Positions 61,417 to 64,000 of a stretch of 64,000 nt of DNA are shown piece after piece. The notes beneath the pieces are model-generated. The model did no database searches. It was not told the origin of the DNA and saw only the letters and a program-made list of their open reading frames with translations. Location of the stretch: contig CAJSYZ010000010.1 of NCBI GenBank assembly GCA_910574455.1, positions 834,770 to 898,769 on the forward strand. The letters are read 5' to 3'. The stretch is from Trichaptum fuscoviolaceum (taxonomy: Eukaryota > Basidiomycota > Agaricomycetes > Hymenochaetales > Trichaptaceae). The position numbers and the translations under genes were made by a program. How positions within the stretch are numbered: the stretch's first letter is position 1; each line of letters starts with the position of its first letter.

Positions 61417-61435
61417 CCCGCTACACCCTAGCGGG
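61417..61435 (+). repeat. Hairpin module, copy 5 (CCCGCT/AGCGGG type)
   Basis: CCCGCTACACCCTAGCGGG forms a CCCGCT/AGCGGG stem, different from copies 1-4 but still paired. It is preceded by a perfect 8-bp hairpin GCTGTGAG-GAA-CTCACAGC (61383-61401) and the arm GGGTCGCGGG (61370-61379). Confidence 0.7.
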
Positions 61436-61568
61436 TTCTAATAGCGTACTGACTTGCACCTTTCAAAAGCAAAACCTTATTTATCATGTGATTTAAGGTC
61501 TGGACCGGTCTTCGGGGAATATAAAGATCCGGTGAGTCAACTTGACGCATCGGAACCGAATACTAGTA

Positions 61569-64000
61569 ATGTCTCGGATGTCCCCGAGAATCGTCTTCCT
61601 CACTATGACCTCCTTCTCGTCGCCCTTGCATTCTGCCTCGTCCCCGACTACCACAATCAAGCAGAACAAAATATACTTTCCCTATCCTTGCTCTCATTTT
61701 CAATGTCTCCCATGACCGTTCGGTGTGACTTGCAGCCTGAAGAACATGATGAAACGGCGATGGGAGGATGAAGACTCACCTTTGGCTGAGACAGAGAAAG
61801 CACAACTGAAGGGTAAGCTAGTTCCTGCAATGATCTTCGAGTCCAGCGGGCAAGACATTATGAGCGCAGGTTGCTGAGGCCGTGCCCATTGCCGCAAAGT
61901 ATGATTCCCCCGAGCAGTGGCTAGATCTCATTGATCCGTTCGTTTCTTCACTCTCGCCCGATGCAGCAGATTATCCGACAAACGTCTCTGTTCTCGAAAC
62001 TGCTCACTCAATCTTCAAACCACGGTGTTCTGAAATACGCTCGGACTTGCTCTTTACGACGATTAACTTCGTTGTGAGCCGCTTCTCGGGCACGTTCCTT
62101 CAAAACTTCGAACTCACCGCCACCAATCTGCTGAATGGATCGGGAGCTGAAGCGATTGCACAGGCTCAACAGAGAGCTGAAGAAGTACCCAAACAATGAG
62201 CTGGCGAAGGTTTGGGCTATCTATGATTTGATGATGGTTGGTCTTATTTGTTTTGTAGGCCTTGAAAACGCTGGCGACGGTGCGCATGAATCTCAAAGTG
62301 GAAAAGACTCTGCCGCCGTGCGATGAGATCCTGGCTTGAAACCGACGGACCTGGAGATGCTGAACGCGATGATGCACGTCCTCCATGCACTCGGGCGCCG
62401 TACGTCCACTCTTCACCGAGCTTTTGAGCCCGACTAACATGCACTAACATGCACTCTAAAACAGGCTTGGACCTCGTGGCGATATATGAGGAGGCATACA
62501 AGAAGCAGCCTGCAAACAGGGAGGCAGGACTTCTTCGCCAACGTGCGCACCGGCAACTGGACCGCCGCACAAGACCTTCCCCAGCGCCGGCAACAGCTGT
62601 CGCCCACCTTTAAAGACTTGCACTCCGCTGTCTTTGGCGCCGAGCAGGGAATACTCACCAAGTTCCTTGTTCATTAAAATTTCGATTTGTGAGCTTTATA
62701 CGCATCGATACCGAGAGGTCCTCTCGTCTTCGAATTCCGTACCGGCATTTGTCACAGCGCTGTGGGGGCTTCTCGGTGGAGGTCACAGATCTGGAATTGC
62801 ATATGACGGACTGCTCAGTCAGGTACTACGCTTCTTCAGCACGGTCATCCGATCAGGAGACTACATGGCGACGTTTGCGGAGAGGGAGACATTAATGTCT
62901 GATCAAAGATGTAGTTGTCCCCAATTTTACATTACGAGGTGCACTAACTTTGTCTTTTATCACGCTCATCTTTTTACTGATACTATCTCGACCCGCAGAA
63001 CACGTGGAGCAATTGCTGGAGTATGTCCAAGTCGACCTTTCTTTCGCGGCGTCCTCTTCGACCATTGACGGGTTGACTGCGGAGGGCACCACGCGGCTCC
63101 AAGCCCCGGCCGATGTCCTCCGTGCACTTGTTGCTTCAGGTTTTGAGGCGGAGACGACCGAAGTTGTCTTGACGTTAATAGGGTACGGACTGGAGGAGTC
63201 AGGAAGAAGGGAGACGAGGAGAGTTGGAAGAGGAAGGATGAAAGTGTGTACCTGCTCACGGCGGTTGCCACTGTTGGTGCAACTGCTCAGGTGAGTAATG
63301 CAAATTTTTCGAGAGGAACAGTGAATAATTTTGTGGATCTATAGCAAGGTGTTACAAGCAAGAATGTGCTTGCGTATGTCGTGCAGTTTTCTCGCAACAC
63401 GTGTACGAGGACCTACGGGCTGATGAAAAACTCCGTGCATCCAATTCTCCAGATTGATGCGAGTCGCTTTTTGTACTCCTTCCAAAATCAGGTGCGTAAC
63501 TACCTTTCAGGCATGCAAGTCGAGTGCTAAACAAGTATGCAGCTCACGAAGGAGCAACTCCTCTCCGTCCTCCCCCTTCTCGTTCAGCATCTGTGCTCGC
63601 CAAACTACGTGTGCTATACGTATGCGGCAACAGCCATTGAGCGGATATTGTTTATCAAGCGCGGCTCATCCTTACTGTGCGTAACGCGATTGCTTGAGGT
63701 AGATTTCCTCTGATTATTTCAACAGCTTCAACCAGTAAGATATCCTAGAGCTTGCACCTGAGATCATTAACATGTTACTTTCAAAGATTGAGGCTGGTGG
63801 GACGCCGGAAAAAATTGCAGAAAACGACTATCTAATAAGTTGTAAGCTTTCATTTATCTCGAAATATTTTCCTCTTAATCCTATTTGTACCACTCTTAGG
63901 TGTCATGCATGTTCTGACCACAAGATCGGCAATAGATTCAGAACATGAACAACAACTACATCATCTTGTTGCCATCCTTGCTGCAATTTGCAAGAACCCA
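61569..64000 (+). pseudogene. CSE1: CSE1 copy C, extends beyond the window
   Basis: Partial at the right edge. Unlike fragments A and B it has N-terminal traces (SDVPEN, KQAEQNILSLSL across two frames) and continues past the shared A/B breakpoint. Its intron after FQNQ is complete and leads to LTKEQLLSVLPLLVQHLCSP, NYVCYTYAATAIERILFIK, LLSKIEAGGTPEKIAENDYL and, in the last exon, HEQQLHHLVAILAAICKNP. Frameshifts lie near 61720 and 61880. Near 62168-62600 part of one CSE1 exon is replaced by an MDM20 fragment. So although it is the longest copy, it is also broken. Confidence 0.82.
62168..62600 (+). pseudogene. MDM20/NAA25 (NatB auxiliary subunit) fragment inside CSE1 copy C
   Basis: TPR-like N-terminal part of the NatB acetyltransferase auxiliary subunit. 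It reads RELKKYPNNELAK, an intron (about 62213-62261, ending TTTTGTAG), ALKTLATVRMNL, PTDLEMLNAMMHVLHALG, a second intron, LDLVAIYEEAYKKQPAN and FFANVRTGNW. The frame is broken in places. It takes the place of the CSE1 segment that in fragment A reads VVLLSIFYNMTCQDLP, so the event was a replacement, not a simple insertion. No terminal repeats are visible at its edges. Introns retained, so the copy was made from DNA. Confidence 0.75.

Noticed and set aside
53386..61435. Hairpin modules as tRNA or 5S genes
   Set aside because: No A/B boxes, no T-arm consensus and no acceptor stem; the structure is a pair of simple hairpins.

Overview
The window is nuclear DNA of a filamentous basidiomycete, most likely an Agaricomycete. 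The signs are short GT-AG introns (about 50-65 bp) in nearly every gene, tandem class I hydrophobins, a Zn2Cys6 regulator with many exons, F-box paralogues and an intron-containing tRNA-Pro. Gene models below were joined by eye from splice signals and remembered family motifs. No search or alignment program was run, so identities are estimates.

Layout. (1) 0.1-9.6 kb is ordinary gene space: homoserine dehydrogenase (-), two tandem hydrophobins that share duplicated promoter sequence, and a 16-exon Zn2Cys6/fungal_trans regulator resembling ARO80. (2) 10.0-14.6 kb holds F-box gene 1. It is one arm of an inverted segmental duplication whose other arm is 43.3-46.5 kb. The left arm has gained a MITE with 9-bp target duplications, and a hAT-like element with 8-bp target duplications is nested inside it. 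The right arm keeps the empty site. (3) 14.9-18.4 kb has a tRNA-Pro(AGG) with intron, a decayed tandem copy of it, and a frameshifted PPR pseudogene. (4) 19.1-22.8 kb is a class I cyclic-nucleotide phosphodiesterase (-) with an apparent 5-nt frameshift. (5) 22.8-29.9 and 32.8-41.4 kb are gene-poor, separated by an 846-residue low-complexity protein of unknown function (-). (6) 41.4-53.3 kb is gene space again, all on the minus strand: a METTL-type methyltransferase, F-box genes 2 and 3, an FAD phenol-hydroxylase-like monooxygenase, and the GID/CTLH subunit FYV10.

(7) 53.4-64.0 kb is the unusual part. It is an array of chimeric, broken copies of the CSE1 (exportin-2) gene on the plus strand. 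Two head-to-tail units have the same 2.0-kb structure once two transposons are removed from the second. Both stop at the same point, just inside the same CSE1 intron, where they join a recurrent AT-rich plus hairpin module. A third copy keeps sequence beyond that point and runs off the window. Between or inside the copies lie fragments of other host genes with their introns: a BSD2/NDFIP-like membrane protein, the NatB subunit MDM20/NAA25, and an unidentified gene carried in a hAT-like element. The hairpin module occurs five times with stem sequences that change while staying paired. The array begins about 90 bp upstream of the FYV10 start codon. It looks like a gene-fragment capture and amplification locus and is the best candidate here for something undescribed.
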